From Rhodobacter sp. (GTDB lineage Bacteria > Pseudomonadota > Alphaproteobacteria > Rhodobacterales > Rhodobacteraceae): a stretch of DNA of 25,361 nucleotides. Location: positions 1 to 25,361 of the forward strand of contig PNNE01000183.1 in NCBI GenBank assembly GCA_013824055.1. Reading direction: 5' to 3'. Each line of letters begins with the position of its first letter. Position 1 is the stretch's first letter. A model generated the notes under the pieces. That model saw nothing but the letters and a program-made list of their open reading frames with translations. It was not told the origin of the DNA and did not search any database. Made by a program: the position numbers and the translations under genes. Below, one piece after another: positions 16,356 to 23,791 of the stretch.

Positions 16356-16910
16356 CTAGCGCCCGGCCAAGCTGCGGCGCGCGTCCTCGAAGACCGCCGC
16401 CATGTCACGCCAGTCGTCGTCCAGGGCCTCCGCCTTGGCCGAGACCCGCGCCTCGGGAAGCATCGGGAAGGTGACCAGAGACACCTCCCAAAGCTCCAGC
16501 TCCGACAACAGGCGCTTGCCCTTGCCGTCGCGTTCCGCCTTGACCGTGCGGTAGCCGATGGACAACCCGTCAATGGCCCCGGCCTGCAGCAGCGCCACCA
16601 CTTCGCGGCCCCGCTCCACCTCGGTCAGGATGCGCCCCTTGACCCAAAGGCCGGTGCCATCCTCGCGCACCTCGTCCCAGACGCCGATCGGCTGGCCCGG
16701 ATCATGTTGCCACAGCATCTTGACCCGTCCCTGCCGCGCCGCCAGGCGCTTCAGGCTCGCCGCATAGGCACCCTTCTGCACGATGTCCCCGCCCTGGTCG
16801 GTCTTGCCGAACAGCGAGGCGTAGCCTGCCACAACATGCCCTTCGCTGACCACCAGACCCGCTTCGGGCTGGTGGAACTTGCGTTCGGGCGCGCCGAAAT
16901 CGTCTTTCAT
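16356..16910 (-). CDS. GTA prohead protease g4 (HK97 U35/S78 family)
   Basis: 184 residues. It cleaves the scaffold domain of the major capsid protein during head maturation. The catalytic residues of the herpesvirus-type protease fold can be placed: His69 in KMLWQHDPGQPIG and Ser117 in GAIDGLSIGYR. The conserved ELWEVSLVTFPM strand (139-150) follows. The ATG is 4 nt after the g3.5 stop. It is 35 nt upstream of the capsid gene, the usual protease-capsid pair. Confidence 0.95.
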   Translation of the reverse strand: MKDDFGAPERKFHQPEAGLVVSEGHVVAGYASLFGKTDQGGDIVQKGAYAASLKRLAARQGRVKMLWQHDPGQPIGVWDEVREDGTGLWVKGRILTEVERGREVVALLQAGAIDGLSIGYRTVKAERDGKGKRLLSELELWEVSLVTFPMLPEARVSAKAEALDDDWRDMAAVFEDARRSLAGR

Positions 16911-16914
16911 CGCC

Positions 16915-17160
16915 TCACCTCATCGCTGCCTGGATGACCGTTTCGGCCATCTGCGCCAACAGGAACGCCGCCACACCGTAGACGCCGACCCAGATCCGTT
17001 TCTCCAGCCGCTCCAGCGTGGCCTCGATCAGCCCCAGCCGATATTCCAGCCCCGCCCAGCGCTCGTTCGCGACGCGCTCGTTCGCTTCGATCCGCGCGGC
17101 GGCGGCGTCGAAACTGTCGTAGACGAAGCGCGACCCGCCCTCGGACCGCCGCGCCGTCAT
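16915..17160 (-). CDS. GTA small protein g3.5 with C-terminal hydrophobic helix
   Basis: 81 residues from the ATG at 17160, whose ATGA overlaps the portal stop by 4 nt. The frame is open upstream, but that part lies within the portal gene and reads as low-complexity Gly/Ala. The visible protein has a basic N-terminus, a charged helical region about 18-54 (AAARIEANERVANERWAG, coiled-coil-like) and one hydrophobic helix about 57-71 (WVGVYGVAAFLLAQM), which looks like a membrane segment. The matching gene of the R. capsulatus cluster, between portal and protease, is needed for normal head formation as I recall; the exact role is not known. Confidence 0.88.
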   Translation of the reverse strand: MTARRSEGGSRFVYDSFDAAAARIEANERVANERWAGLEYRLGLIEATLERLEKRIWVGVYGVAAFLLAQMAETVIQAAMR

Positions 17161-18335
17161 TCCTCCTCCGCCAGCTTCGGCAGACCCAGCAGCGTCCGCT
17201 TTTCCGCCACCGTCAGGAACTCCGCCGCCGAGACGCGCGCCCATTGCTGGTCACGCTCGCCAGCCAGCGCCGGCACCTGATCCAGGTCCGGCTTCAGCTC
17301 TACCGCCTCGCCCGCGAACCCCGACAGCCAATGCGCCAGGTCCGCCATGACCTTGGTCGCCAAGGGCAGCACCGTCAGCCGGTAGAAGGCACGGTTCGCC
17401 TCCTGGTAATTCGAGTATGTCGCGTCGCCGGGGATGCCCAGCAGCATCGGCGGCACCCCGAAGGCAATCGCAATCTCCCGCGCCGCCGCTTCCTTGGTCT
17501 TCTGGAACTCCATGTCCGACGGGCTGAACCCCATCGGCTTCCAGTCAAGGCCCCCCTCCAGCAGCATCGGCCGTCCGGCATTGCGCGCGCCCTGATGATG
17601 CGCCTCCATCTCGCTGACCAGCCGGTCGTACTGGTCCGACGACAGGCTGGCCGCCCCATCCGCGCCCTTGTAGACGATCGCCCCCGATGGCCGTGCGGCG
17701 TTGTCCAGCAGCGCCTTCGACCAGGCCGATGCGCTGTTGTGGACATCCACCGCCAGCGCCGCCGCCTGCATCGGCGAGAAACCATAGTGGTCGTCCTGCG
17801 GGTGAAAGGTCTTCAGGTGGCAGATCGGGCTCAACTCTCCCGTCACGTCATAGCGATGGGTCCGCCCGCTGACCGTATAGTCATAGGCCACCGGCCACCC
17901 ATCCGCCCCCGGCACCAGGTTCATCCGGTCCGACCGCAGCACGTGCAGCTCGCCCGGCACTGCGCCTGCGCCCGGCACCGCCTCCACATAGGCGTTCCCG
18001 GCCAGCAGCAGATAGCCATAGACCGCCTCCAGAAACTCCGCCCGGCCCTGCGCCCCGTTCGGTCGGCTGATCAGGTCCAGCACCGGATGCGCCTCGAACC
18101 GCTGCTCATGCGTCTGGCAGACCAGAGGCAGCGCCGCCGCCGCCTCGGCGATCAGCCGCACCACGCGGAACCCGACCGGGTTGCCCTGAAACCCCGTCCG
18201 CGTCAGGCTGGTCGTGTCCCTCGGGCTCCAGGCCACCCGGCCCGCATTGCCCCAGGCGATCACCCGACCCACGGCCGAGGCCTTGCGTTCCGGAACCGCC
18301 GCCGCCGGCGCCTTCCGCAGAAAATCGAACACCAT
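17157..18335 (-). CDS. GTA portal protein g3 (HK97 family)
   Basis: 392 residues from the ATG at 18335 (MVFDFLRKAP). It forms the dodecameric portal through which DNA is packed and leaves. An upstream ATG at 18350 is unlikely because AAGGAG, at 6 nt spacing, then sits inside the gene, while it serves 18335 perfectly. HK97-type portal elements are visible: RDTTSLTRTGFQGNPVGFRVV near residue 47, GNAYVEAVPG, DRMNLVPGADG, and CHLKTFHPQDDHYGFSPMQAA. The C-terminal PPMLLGIPGDATYSNYQEANRAFY is a strongly conserved portal segment. It follows g2 after 88 nt. Confidence 0.96.
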   Translation of the reverse strand: MVFDFLRKAPAAAVPERKASAVGRVIAWGNAGRVAWSPRDTTSLTRTGFQGNPVGFRVVRLIAEAAAALPLVCQTHEQRFEAHPVLDLISRPNGAQGRAEFLEAVYGYLLLAGNAYVEAVPGAGAVPGELHVLRSDRMNLVPGADGWPVAYDYTVSGRTHRYDVTGELSPICHLKTFHPQDDHYGFSPMQAAALAVDVHNSASAWSKALLDNAARPSGAIVYKGADGAASLSSDQYDRLVSEMEAHHQGARNAGRPMLLEGGLDWKPMGFSPSDMEFQKTKEAAAREIAIAFGVPPMLLGIPGDATYSNYQEANRAFYRLTVLPLATKVMADLAHWLSGFAGEAVELKPDLDQVPALAGERDQQWARVSAAEFLTVAEKRTLLGLPKLAEEE

Positions 18336-18392
18336 CTCGCGCTCCTTCATGCCCCGGGCAGTGCCCGACCATCCGGGCTGCCTGAAGCGCCC

Positions 18393-18404
18393 GGTCATAT
18401 GACC
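18393..18404. promoter_or_regulatory. 12-bp palindrome in the terL-portal gap
   Basis: GGTCATATGACC is a perfect palindrome 20 nt past the terL stop. A second dyad, CGGGCA-G-TGCCCG (18355-18367), lies between it and the portal ribosome binding site. They may form an operator plus an mRNA hairpin, but neither matches a regulator known to me, and one 12-bp palindrome in 88 nt can occur by chance. Confidence 0.3.
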
Positions 18405-18423
18405 TGCAAAAACCGTAGATCCC

Positions 18424-19836
18424 CTAAAGCGACCGAACGCTGGGTCGGCCGCCATGCAACGGCACCAGCATCAGGTCGGTCAACGCCCAGACCAGCGCAT
18501 CCAGCCGGTCCGGAGACCCCGCCCCCTGCCAGCCCGCCGCTGTCATCTTGCCCATCTGCTCTTCCAGCGCGCCGAGGCCCCGCACATGGCGGACCCGGCC
18601 CTGCTCGTACAAGGCCGCCACCGGCTCGGCCCGCAGCATCTTCGACCGGGTCGCATGCACGGCCCGGAACGGCACCAGCGGGTCGATCATCCTGACCAGC
18701 TGCTCCACAAGGTCGCCGCCCTGGTTCACCTCTGCCACCAGCCGGTCCGCACCGTGCCGCTCCATCGCCGCCAGTGCCGCCCGCGCCCAGCCCTCCGGGG
18801 TTGCCCCTTTCACGCTGGCATCCTCCAGCACGACCGCTGTCCAATCCTTCGGATCGCCGCGCGTATCGGCGCCCACGACGACGATCCCGCACTCGTCGCT
18901 GGTCTTCATCGACGTGACCGGAGGGTCCACCGCCACCACGATCCGGTTGACCGCCGGCACCGCATCCACCCGCGCCGCCTCCAGCATCGCATGCGACCAC
19001 AAGGCCCCGTCCTCGTCCTCGATCAGCAGACCGTCCAGTTCCTGCCGCCCGAACCGCGTGCCGCCATAGCGCGCCTGCACCTCGGCCAGGAAGCTCTCTG
19101 CCAGATAGGCCCGGTTCGCCTCGGTCGGGGCATGCGTCACCACCGACGACGGGTTCTTCAGGATCGCCTTCAACACCCCAACGTTGCGCGGAGTCGTCGT
19201 CACCACCGCCTGCGGGTTCCGCCCCAGCCGCAACGCGAACTGCAACTGATCCCAGGCTTCGGCCCCCTTCTTCCACTTGCCCAACTCGTCCGCCCAGGCC
19301 GCATCGAACTGCGGCCCGCGCAGCGCCTCCGGCTCATGCGCCGAAAAGACCTGGGCCACCGCGCCGTTCGGCCACACAAGCTGGTGCTTCGACGCCTGCC
19401 ATTCCGGCTTCCGGTCCGGCGGCGAGCAGGCGATGATCCCGCTTTCGCCCAGCACCATCACGTCGCGCACCTGGTCAAGCGTCTCGCCCACCAGCGCCAC
19501 CCGTTTGCACCGCCCCGCGTCCGCAGGCCCGGCCCCTTCGACCTGCATCCGCACCCATTCCGACCCGGCCCGGGTCTTGCCCGCGCCGCGTCCGCCCATG
19601 ATGACCCAGGTCTTCCAGGCGCCCCGCGGCGGCAGCTGGTGCGGCAGCGCCCAGAACTCGAACACCCAGGGCAGCGCCAGAAGTGCGTTCTGGCTCAGGC
19701 CCGACAGGAATTCATCCACCTCCTCCGGCGTTGCGGAGGCAAGCCAGGCGGCGCCCGATTTCAGCTCGGGCCTCGTCAAGGTCGAGTGCCCCGCCGGCTC
19801 CGACGTGGCCGGCAATCTGCTTGCGGAGTTGGTCAA
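18424..19836 (-). CDS. GTA large terminase subunit g2
   Basis: 470 residues if it starts at the TTG at 19836. Terminases pump DNA into the prohead and cut it; GTA terminases are headful types that package any cellular DNA. The ATPase domain shows Walker A GGRGAGKTRAG (Gly82-Thr88) and Walker B FDAAWADEL with Asp183 and Glu184. The RNase H-like nuclease has Asp304 (VAVDPP), Glu369 (LVAEVNQGGDL) and Asp446 (SPDRLDALVW). No ATG precedes the conserved region without loss, and AGGAAAGGGGAAAAG directly before the TTG is the best ribosome binding site, giving a 125-nt overlap with g1 in a different frame. A shorter TTG start at codon 21 is possible. It ends 88 nt before the portal. Confidence 0.95.
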   Translation of the reverse strand: MTNSASRLPATSEPAGHSTLTRPELKSGAAWLASATPEEVDEFLSGLSQNALLALPWVFEFWALPHQLPPRGAWKTWVIMGGRGAGKTRAGSEWVRMQVEGAGPADAGRCKRVALVGETLDQVRDVMVLGESGIIACSPPDRKPEWQASKHQLVWPNGAVAQVFSAHEPEALRGPQFDAAWADELGKWKKGAEAWDQLQFALRLGRNPQAVVTTTPRNVGVLKAILKNPSSVVTHAPTEANRAYLAESFLAEVQARYGGTRFGRQELDGLLIEDEDGALWSHAMLEAARVDAVPAVNRIVVAVDPPVTSMKTSDECGIVVVGADTRGDPKDWTAVVLEDASVKGATPEGWARAALAAMERHGADRLVAEVNQGGDLVEQLVRMIDPLVPFRAVHATRSKMLRAEPVAALYEQGRVRHVRGLGALEEQMGKMTAAGWQGAGSPDRLDALVWALTDLMLVPLHGGRPSVRSL

Positions 19837-20041
19837 CTTTTCCCCTTTCCTGCAGCACTGCCAGGGCCGTCGCGCGCAGCTCGCGGATTGCCGTCTGTGC
19901 CGCCTTCACTTCGTTGAATTCCCCGGCCCTCAGCGCGGTCATCGTGCGCTCAAGCTCGATGACCGCCGCTTCGTAAAGCCGTTCCGTGACCCCCAGGACA
20001 TCTGCCTGCGCGGGCACGTCCCCCGTGAACCTCACTGTCAT
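19712..20041 (-). CDS. GTA small terminase g1
   Basis: 109 residues. It is the first gene of the cluster and should supply the small terminase subunit that recognises DNA and stimulates TerL. The sequence is mostly helical: a long region at about 20-75 (ERLYEAAVIELERTMTALRAGEFNEVKAAQTAIRELR shortened here to its two ends, ERLYEAAVIELE and KAAQTAIRELR). It resembles RcGTA g1 by position, size and the helical core, although sequence conservation in this family is low. The ATG has a GAGGGG ribosome binding site about 12 nt upstream, into which the stop of a possible leader peptide runs. The last 125 nt overlap terL. Confidence 0.88.
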   Translation of the reverse strand: MTVRFTGDVPAQADVLGVTERLYEAAVIELERTMTALRAGEFNEVKAAQTAIRELRATALAVLQERGKVDQLRKQIAGHVGAGGALDLDEARAEIGRRLACLRNAGGGG

Positions 20042-20057
20042 CTGGTCCCGTCACCCC

Positions 20058-20138
20058 TCATGCTGCCCCCGCACGAAGGAAATGAAAAAGCGGCCAGCGG
20101 GGAGGCACCCCGGGCCGCTTCGACACTTCTTCTAGCAT
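20058..20138 (-). CDS. Possible 26-codon leader peptide ahead of g1
   Basis: The frame opens at ATG 20138 and stops with TGA at 20060-20058, just inside the ribosome binding site of g1 (TGAGGGG). It encodes MLEEVSKRPGVPPRW plus an 11-residue FHF-containing hydrophobic tail. The reading frame passes straight through the terminator hairpin, so translating ribosomes would prevent it from forming. The ATG coincides with the predicted transcription start, which would make the transcript leaderless; no clear ribosome binding site was seen. A chance open frame of this length is not rare in GC-rich DNA. Confidence 0.35.
   Translation of the reverse strand: MLEEVSKRPGVPPRWPLFHFLRAGAA
20085..20120 (-). 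terminator. Intrinsic terminator in the g1 leader
   Basis: Read on the minus strand: AAGCGGCC stem (20120-20113), CGGGG/CCCCG inner stem around a TGCCT loop, a 2-nt bulge and GGCCGCTT, followed by TTTCATTT, giving a run of five T. All 13 stem pairs are canonical. It lies 44 nt before g1 and 114 nt after the mltG stop. It either ends the fabF-mltG transcript, or acts as an attenuator in the GTA leader, or both. Confidence 0.8.
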
Positions 20139-20145
20139 GCCGGAA

Positions 20146-20174
20146 TCTCTACATCAGACCGCGCGGCAAGTCAA
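20146..20174 (-). promoter_or_regulatory. Candidate sigma-70 promoter for the GTA cluster
   Basis: On the minus strand TTGACT (20174-20169) and TAGAGA (20151-20146) are separated by exactly 17 nt. The -35 box is a strong match (TTGACA); the -10 box is weak but preceded by TG. The predicted start is near 20138. The dyad AAGCG-TTTT-CGCTT (20186-20173) overlaps the -35 box and could be an activator or repressor site. No better promoter lies between this point and g1. Confidence 0.5.
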
Positions 20175-20233
20175 GCGAAAACGCTTTTAATTCAAACGGT
20201 TGGCCGACCGCACCCTTCATGGGTCGTTAACCC

Positions 20234-21412
20234 TCAATCGCCCTCGGCACCGCTCTGCTCCGCCGCGCCCTGCTCGGCTTCGATCCGCCGCCAGCGGGCC
20301 ACGTTCTGGTTGTGCTCGTCCAGCGTCTGGGCGAAGGCATGCCCGCCAGTGCCATCCGCCACGAAGAACAGGTAGTCCGTCGTGTCCGGGTTCATCGCGG
20401 CGTGGATCGACGCCTCCCCCGGATTGGCGATGGGGGTCGGGGGCAAGCCGTCGATCACATAGGTGTTGAACGGCGTCTCGCGCCGCAACTCGCTTTGGCG
20501 CAGGCCGCGCCCCAGCACACCCTCGCCATTGGTGATGCCGTAGATCACTGTCGGGTCGGTCTGCAGCCGCATGCCTTGCCGCATGCGGTTGACGAAGACG
20601 CTGGCCACCCGGCCGCGTTCTTCCGGCACCGCGGTTTCCTTCTCGATGATCGACGCCATGATCAGCGCCTCTTCCGGGCTGGCATAGGGCAGCCCCTCGG
20701 CCCGGTTCGCCCAGGCTTCCGCCAGGACCGCCGCCTGCTTCTCCGTCATCTCGGCAATGATGGCGCCGCGCTCGGTGCCGCGCTCGACCTCATAGCTGCC
20801 CGGAGCAAGCGAGCCCTCCGGCGGCACCGTCTCCAGCGCGCCTTGCAGGAAATCCGCCTTCTTCAGCGCATCCACGACCTGCCAGCTGGTCACCCCCTCG
20901 GCGACCGTGATCCGGAACACCAGTGCTGGGTCGTCCGAGACCTCCAGGTATTCGGGCGGCAACGGGTCGACGCCTGCATCGAACCGCGCCACCTCCCGAT
21001 TGGTCTTCGAGGTCAGGTCCAGCTCGCTCAGGACGACATCCGACCGTGTCACGCCGATCCGAAAGTTCAGGTCGCGCCCGCAGGTCGACCGGCCCGTCGC
21101 GGTGATCGCTTCCAGCACCTGGGACATGCTGGCACTGGCCGGCACAACGAAACTGCCGAACTTCAGGTCATCCGCCCGGTCGGAATACTCCGCGCCGATC
21201 CGGAAGATGCGGGCATCGGTGATGGCGCCGCGCTCTTCCAGGTTCCGGCTGACCGCGGACAGGCTCGCCCCCCGCTCCACTTGCAGGCAGATCGCCTCGG
21301 TCAGCGGTCCGGGTGCCACAAATTCATTGCGCCCCCAGGCGACCAGCGCGGCCACCCCCACCAGGATGACGATGAACAGCGTCAGCGCGTTCGAGGCAAC
21401 GGACCGCCACAT
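20234..21412 (-). CDS. mltG: Endolytic murein transglycosylase
   Basis: 392 residues from the ATG at 21412, two bases after the fabF stop. MltG cleaves nascent peptidoglycan glycan chains at the inner membrane. One transmembrane helix covers about 9-26 (ALTLFIVILVGVAALVAW), so the enzyme domain is periplasmic. The YceG fold is identified by ITVAEGVTSWQVVDAL (168-183) and the catalytic block SIIEKET with Glu257, followed by RVASVFVNRM, LQTDPTVIYG and SPFNTY-like RRETPFNTYVIDGLPPTPIANPG (key part TPFNTY). Length is typical. Linkage to fabF is standard in many proteobacteria. The next gene, GTA g1, starts 192 nt later. Confidence 0.95.
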   Translation of the reverse strand: MWRSVASNALTLFIVILVGVAALVAWGRNEFVAPGPLTEAICLQVERGASLSAVSRNLEERGAITDARIFRIGAEYSDRADDLKFGSFVVPASASMSQVLEAITATGRSTCGRDLNFRIGVTRSDVVLSELDLTSKTNREVARFDAGVDPLPPEYLEVSDDPALVFRITVAEGVTSWQVVDALKKADFLQGALETVPPEGSLAPGSYEVERGTERGAIIAEMTEKQAAVLAEAWANRAEGLPYASPEEALIMASIIEKETAVPEERGRVASVFVNRMRQGMRLQTDPTVIYGITNGEGVLGRGLRQSELRRETPFNTYVIDGLPPTPIANPGEASIHAAMNPDTTDYLFFVADGTGGHAFAQTLDEHNQNVARWRRIEAEQGAAEQSGAEGD

Positions 21413-21414
21413 CC

Positions 21415-22674
21415 CTAGCGCACCTTGCCCAGGACCAGGCTGGCATTCGTCCCGCCGAAGCCAAAGCTGTTGGACAGCGCCACGTCGATCTTGCGGCGCA
21501 CCGCCTTGTTCGGGGCCAGGTCCAGCTTCGGCTGCACCGCGGGGTTGTCCAGGTTGATCGTCGGCGGTGCGACCTGATCGCGGATCGCCAGCACGCAGAA
21601 GATCGCCTCCACCGCCCCCGCGGCCCCCAGCAAGTGGCCGATCGACGACTTGGTCGAGGACATGGTGGCCTTGGGCGCATGGTCGCCCAGCAGCCGCTCC
21701 ACTGCGCCCAGCTCGATGGTGTCGGCCATCGTGCTGGTGCCGTGCGCGTTGATGTAGTCGATATCCGAAGGCTCCAACCCCGCCCGCTTCAGCGCCGCTG
21801 CCATGCTGCGATACCCGCCGTCTCCGTCCTCGGACGGGGCGGTGATGTGGTAGGCGTCGCCCGACAGCCCATAGCCCAGCACCTCGCAATAGATCTTCGC
21901 GCCGCGGGCCTTGGCGTGCTCGTATTCCTCCAGGACGACGACCCCCGCGCCCTCGCCCATGACGAACCCGTCGCGATCCGCGTCATAGGGTCGGCTGGCC
22001 TTCTGCGGCTCATCGGCCCGTTTCGTGGACAGGGCCTTGCAGGCGTTGAACCCGGCGATCCCGATCTCGCAGATCGGGCTTTCCGCCCCACCCGCGACCA
22101 TCACGTCCGCGTCTCCCCACTGTATCAGCCGCGCCGCGTCGCCGATGGCATGCGCCCCGGTCGAGCAGGCGGTGACAACGGCATGGTTCGGCCCCTTGAA
22201 GCCGAAACGGATCGAGACCTGGCCAGAGACCAGATTGATCAGCGCGCCCGGAATGAAGAACGGCGAGACCCGCTTCGGCCCCTTCTCCTTGATCAGGACC
22301 GCCGTCTCGGCGATGGAACTCAGCCCGCCGATCCCCGAGCCGATCATCACCCCCGTCCGCAGCTTCTCGTCCTCCGGGATATCGTCCCATCCCGCATCGC
22401 GCACGGCCTGCACGGCGGCGGCCATGCCGTAGACGATGAAGTCGTCGACCTTGCGCTGCTCTTTCGGCTCCATCCAGTCGTCGGGGTTGAACGTCCCGCC
22501 CGTGCCGTCGCCCATCGGGATCTCGCAGGCATACTGGGTCACGACGGCCGACGCGTCGAACCTGGTGATCATCCCCGCCCCGGACTGGCCCGCGATCAGG
22601 CGGCTCCAGGTCTCCTCGACCCCGCAGGCAAGGGGGGTGACCATTCCAAGACCGGTGACCACGACGCGACGCAT
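21415..22674 (-). CDS. fabF: 3-oxoacyl-ACP synthase II (beta-ketoacyl-ACP synthase)
   Basis: 419 residues from the ATG at 22674 (MRRVVVTGLG), with GGGAGAAAG upstream; an in-frame start 60 nt earlier would remove this site from the leader and is not expected. It condenses acyl-ACP with malonyl-ACP in fatty-acid elongation. The Cys-His-His catalytic set is present: Cys170 (VVTACSTGAH), His311 (NAHGTST) and His347 (SSIGHLLGAAG). Length and all core motifs are those of FabF rather than FabB. The stop is two bases before the mltG start. The 169-nt gap upstream holds a dyad (22802-22817) but no convincing promoter. Confidence 0.97.
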   Translation of the reverse strand: MRRVVVTGLGMVTPLACGVEETWSRLIAGQSGAGMITRFDASAVVTQYACEIPMGDGTGGTFNPDDWMEPKEQRKVDDFIVYGMAAAVQAVRDAGWDDIPEDEKLRTGVMIGSGIGGLSSIAETAVLIKEKGPKRVSPFFIPGALINLVSGQVSIRFGFKGPNHAVVTACSTGAHAIGDAARLIQWGDADVMVAGGAESPICEIGIAGFNACKALSTKRADEPQKASRPYDADRDGFVMGEGAGVVVLEEYEHAKARGAKIYCEVLGYGLSGDAYHITAPSEDGDGGYRSMAAALKRAGLEPSDIDYINAHGTSTMADTIELGAVERLLGDHAPKATMSSTKSSIGHLLGAAGAVEAIFCVLAIRDQVAPPTINLDNPAVQPKLDLAPNKAVRRKIDVALSNSFGFGGTNASLVLGKVR

Positions 22675-22801
22675 GCTCTTTCTCCCAGGGATCAGGCTTT
22701 TCGGGGTGATACACGGCCCCCCGGACCCGTGCAACCTTGGGGCTGGGGGATCGGCGGCGGCAAGGACTGCCCACGCAGGATTGCCTGGCAGGACGCCGGG
22801 G

Positions 22802-22817
22802 CGTCAACCGCTTGACG
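22802..22817. promoter_or_regulatory. Small dyad upstream of fabF
   Basis: CGTCAA-N4-TTGACG is a perfect 6-bp inverted repeat about 130 nt before the fabF ATG. On the minus strand its TTGACG could serve as a -35 box, but no good -10 box follows at 16-18 nt. It could be an operator. Nothing else was recognised in the 22675-22843 gap. Confidence 0.25.
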
Positions 22818-22843
22818 GTGGTCGTTCAGAAAGCGTCCCCCCC

Positions 22844-23791
22844 TCATCCCTGCCGCGCCACGATCCCCATGACGGCAGCCAGCAACTGGGCGGCCACCGC
22901 CGCTCCCTGGCCGTCGATGTCGCGGGCGGGCATGAACTCCACCATGTCGAAGCCGACGATGCGCGCCTTCTCGGCCACGCCCGCGACCAGCTCCAGCACC
23001 TGCCAGTACCCAAGCCCTCCCGCCGTCCGCCCGATCACCGCAGGCATGATCGAAGGGTCCAAGGCATCCAGGTCAAGGCAGACGATCACCTCTGCCCGCT
23101 CGGCAATCATGTCCAGCGCGCCAGAGATGCCATATCGCGCGACCTCGCCCGCCGGGACGAAGCCCACACCCCAGGCCTCGGCATCCGCCACATCCTGCAG
23201 CCGGGCCGAGCCGATGCCACGCTGGCCGACCTGGATGATCGCGTCGATGTGGCCCATCTCGGACGCCCGCCGCATGGTCGAGGACAGGCCCAGCCGCTCG
23301 CCCTGCACCTCGTCGCGCCAGTCGACATGCGCGTCGATCTGCAGGATGGTGTAGCTGCGCCCGCGCGCGCCGTAAGCCTCCAGCATCGGGATCGGCAGGC
23401 TGTCGTCGCCCCCGATCAGCATCGGCACCCCGCCCCGGTCCAGGACCTGGCTGACCGCGCCGAAGATCCGCGCGCGGTTGCCGGCGGGGTCGGCAATGTC
23501 CTGCGGCAGGTCGCCCGCGTCCACTGCCGAGACGCCGCCCGGAAAGACCGGCCCGCCAAGGTCGAAATTCATGTGCGCCAGGTTCGCCGCATAGGCCGCC
23601 CCCGCCGCCCGGATCGCCGCAGGGCCACCGGCGCAGTAGAAGCCGACCGAAGGATACGGAGTGCACCCGTCCGCCCCGATCAGCGCCATCTTCGCCGACA
23701 GGCGCGACAGGTCACGGCTGCGTGGCAGGCCCATGAAGGTGTCGACGTTGGCCGCGCCGAACATCATGCCCAATGCGCTGTTGCCGGTCAT
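22844..23791 (-). CDS. Ureohydrolase (arginase/agmatinase) family protein, divergent metal site
   Basis: 315 residues from the ATG at 23791; the earlier ATG at 23797 would place GGAGG right against the start codon. The family hydrolyses guanidino compounds to urea and an amine with two manganese (or nickel) ions. Numbered from the 23797 start: DAHVD (Asp155, His157, Asp159) and LDLDALDP (Asp242, Asp244) are conserved, but the first metal motif is GGDDS instead of GGDHS (Asp132 replaces the His ligand), and the usual Ser before DxD is Cys240. The APGTGTPEPGG loop is also altered (MPAVIGRTAGG). So fold and family are clear, but substrate is not; agmatine, guanidinobutyrate, guanidine or formiminoglutamate are all open. 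It lies between a small cupin and fabF, 97 nt after the cupin. Confidence 0.85.
   Translation of the reverse strand: MTGNSALGMMFGAANVDTFMGLPRSRDLSRLSAKMALIGADGCTPYPSVGFYCAGGPAAIRAAGAAYAANLAHMNFDLGGPVFPGGVSAVDAGDLPQDIADPAGNRARIFGAVSQVLDRGGVPMLIGGDDSLPIPMLEAYGARGRSYTILQIDAHVDWRDEVQGERLGLSSTMRRASEMGHIDAIIQVGQRGIGSARLQDVADAEAWGVGFVPAGEVARYGISGALDMIAERAEVIVCLDLDALDPSIMPAVIGRTAGGLGYWQVLELVAGVAEKARIVGFDMVEFMPARDIDGQGAAVAAQLLAAVMGIVARQG

Larger units (their letters stand above)
6146..20041 (-). mobile_element. RcGTA-type gene transfer agent structural cluster (g1-g15)
   Basis: Seventeen consecutive minus-strand genes have the order and families of the Rhodobacter capsulatus GTA structural cluster: g1, g2, g3, g3.5, g4, g5, g6, g7, g8, g9, g10, g10.1, g11, g12, g13, g14, g15. 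Most junctions are 4-nt ATGA overlaps or gaps of a few bases; gaps above 30 nt occur only at g2/g3, g4/g5, g5/g6 and g8/g9. There is no integrase, repressor, replication gene or lysis gene, as expected for a domesticated vertically inherited element rather than a prophage. Regulators, lysis and head-spike genes of known GTAs lie elsewhere in those genomes and are not in this window. All genes look intact except the last 36 codons of g15. Confidence 0.95.

Noticed and set aside
14329..16359. 676-codon plus-strand frame opposite g5-g7
   Set aside because: Runs antisense through three well-supported GTA genes with no family features.
17244..19917. Two plus-strand frames of about 485 codons opposite the portal and terL
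   Set aside because: Low-complexity Arg/Pro/His translations typical of antisense frames in high-GC genomes.
20187..20231. Possible CtrA binding sites (TTAA half-sites) upstream of the GTA cluster
   Set aside because: Two TTAA cores are present but not with the TTAA-N7-TTAA spacing, so no full site can be claimed.
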